From contig VXAA01003926.1 of assembly GCA_013399115.1 (NCBI GenBank), positions 81,292 to 145,291 of the forward strand: 64,000 nucleotides of DNA, in the 5' to 3' direction. Made by a program: the position numbers and the translations under genes. The notes beneath the pieces were generated by a model, which saw nothing but the letters and a program-made list of their open reading frames with translations, had not been told where the DNA came from and made no database searches. Below are positions 62,501 to 64,000 of this stretch, piece by piece. Position 1 is the stretch's first letter, and every line of letters begins with the position of its first letter. This DNA is from Anseranas semipalmata (lineage: Eukaryota > Chordata > Aves > Anseriformes > Anseranatidae).

Positions 62501-64000
62501 TGTACAGAACAATGACAGAGTTGAGTTAACCACTTTTCATCTCAGATATTTCCAAAGTAAACCCCGTATATTGGTATTTCCCAGGCTGTAAAACCTCACC
62601 TAAGGAGAGGGCATTTTGTTCCAGCAGTTAATGATTAGCTATCTCACATTGCCCCGGGGTCCAAAGAACCCAGCCCCAACCCAGTAAGTGCAGGAGAAGG
62701 AGGAGGGGTGACATTGGCATTCTCCTCCCCATTGGTGACCCCAGAGCTCGTGTCCCAAGGCCACACCAACGGAGCAGGGAGGGAGCTCGCACACCCTCTG
62801 CAAACACTGTGCTTCTTCCCTCTTGAAGCTTCTTCCGTGCAGCCTTGGGCTTGTTTTCACAACGGCGCTGCCCTGAGGAGCTACTGCAGCTGTGTCCTTG
62901 TCCCAGCTTTCCTTCCCTGCATGGCAAGTCCAGAGCTCCCAAAAGTGCATTCTGCATCTCCAGGCCTTGGAGCCTCAGTGACACCAGTCAAGGAATTGGA
63001 CAGAAAAGCCCCAAGCCCATCCAAGCAGATTTTCCAAGCAGGAAAAAAAGCCCATAACTGGGAATCCCACCTTCCTGGTAGCTCCATCCCAGACAGGAGC
63101 CAGGGGCAATGGGCAGGCAGGGAGGGATTCTGGTGGAAGGCAATGGCTCGCAGAACCTGGTGTTAAACCTCTCAGCAGGAGGTGGTGGTGACAAAAGTGA
63201 TGCAGGATACAACCCAGCTTGATGGTTTGGCCTTTTTTGTGAAGCCCTATGGTAACTAAGGAGTAATTTCCACCTTTCCATTGGAAAGGAATCCATGGAT
63301 TTGCTTATTGGAAACCGAAATCATTAATTCATTCATTCATCTATAACTTTTTCCATCTTCCCAGCTCTTTACTACTAAACAAATAAGTTGTTTCCTTACT
63401 TTTAGTAAGGCTACCCAATACTGTAAGATTTCTTAACACATGGGGAGTTTAATTTGTTTTCTGCCTTTAAGATCTGAGTTTGGCTGTTGAAGTCCTTCTA
63501 ACCATCGCAGTAAGAAACTTCCTCTTTCACAGACAAAACCAGCTCTCAAGAACTCAAACCTCCGGGAGAAAACGCGCATCACCACATGACATAAACCCAC
63601 GATAGTTATCGCCGTTGTGGCTTTTTAAGAGGGGGAAGCGATCACAGCTGGAAAATCAAGCACAGACCTTGCGTGTCTTGCCACAGATTTAGAATATTGC
63701 CATTCCTTTGTCACCCAACCATTTTGGGCTAGCTGTGATTTCATACTGAGAGAGGGAAAGAACCTGGTCGGAGCTGATGGTCTCTGTTGTCGGATGAAGC
63801 TGCACATTCCACACCTGTTTCCAAATTCTCCGTAGTGTCATCGAAGAGGCAGGGGAAGTACACACGAGTTCACACTTCAACCTAGTGAATCCCCATTAGA
63901 AAACCAAAAATAACCAAAGCCAAAATGGCTAATGGCTGGGCAAGTTCAGGGGTGGGAGGAGGGAGGGCAACCGAGCTTGTAAAGAGGGAAGCGGAGCTCA

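Larger units (their letters stand above)
56102..64000. other. intergenic, no gene recognised
   Basis: It contains the (AAAAT)n and (GGAA)n microsatellites and a degenerate AT-rich block at 58380-58630 that may be a very old repeat. Longer ORFs such as 60546-61031 and 62708-63166 have no recognisable domain, and other frames are open over the same bases. Confidence 0.55.

Noticed and set aside
62708..63166. Plus-strand ORF of 152 residues with overlapping minus-strand ORFs
   Set aside because: Several frames on both strands are open because of GC-rich sequence; no motif seen.
40600..64000. Search for POLR1A exons expected from mammalian synteny
   Set aside because: No RNA polymerase largest-subunit motif was found in any frame.

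Overview
The window looks like an avian (sauropsid) nuclear genome segment. It carries several CR1 non-LTR retrotransposon copies with the typical octamer-like 3' ends (repeated ATTCTATG or its complement). It also has vertebrate-type introns with GT/AG borders, microsatellites, and a CpG island containing an assembly gap. I saw no operons, CRISPR arrays, rRNA or tRNA genes, or prokaryotic mobile elements.

The one gene I can identify is ST3GAL5 (lactosylceramide alpha-2,3-sialyltransferase, GM3 synthase) on the minus strand. Six coding exons lie between 25778 and 15096, and all phases are compatible. They give a protein of about 369 residues, with a short cytoplasmic tail, one transmembrane anchor, sialylmotifs L, S, III and VS, and a C-terminus slightly longer than the human one. 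A probable 3' UTR runs down to about 12.64 kb. A long 5' intron leads back to a CpG island at about 39.6-40.55 kb, which is the likely promoter.

Layout: 1-12.6 kb is intergenic with no recognised gene. 12.6-39.8 kb is ST3GAL5 on the minus strand; its first intron holds a nested pair of opposite CR1 copies (26.4-27.9 kb), two smaller CR1 fragments and a few exon-like open stretches on the plus strand. 39.6-40.55 kb is the CpG island with an 82-base N gap. 40.6-64 kb is intergenic, with two long degraded CR1 copies (44.05-46.01 kb plus, 47.49-49.0 kb minus), one short CR1, microsatellites and AT-rich stretches that may be conserved non-coding sequence. In mammals the neighbours of ST3GAL5 are ATOH8 on its 3' side and POLR1A on its 5' side. 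I found no exon of either, so they would lie outside the window if synteny holds.

The most interesting observation is in the first coding exon. Just upstream of the start codon is a stretch clearly related to the longer N-terminal tail of mammalian GM3 synthase, but it is out of frame with the enzyme. Here it could only act as an overlapping upstream ORF. Further items are tandem donor sites at the end of coding exon 2, a CR1 nested in another CR1 with an apparent 8-bp target duplication, and an exon-like antisense ORF at 27952-28216.
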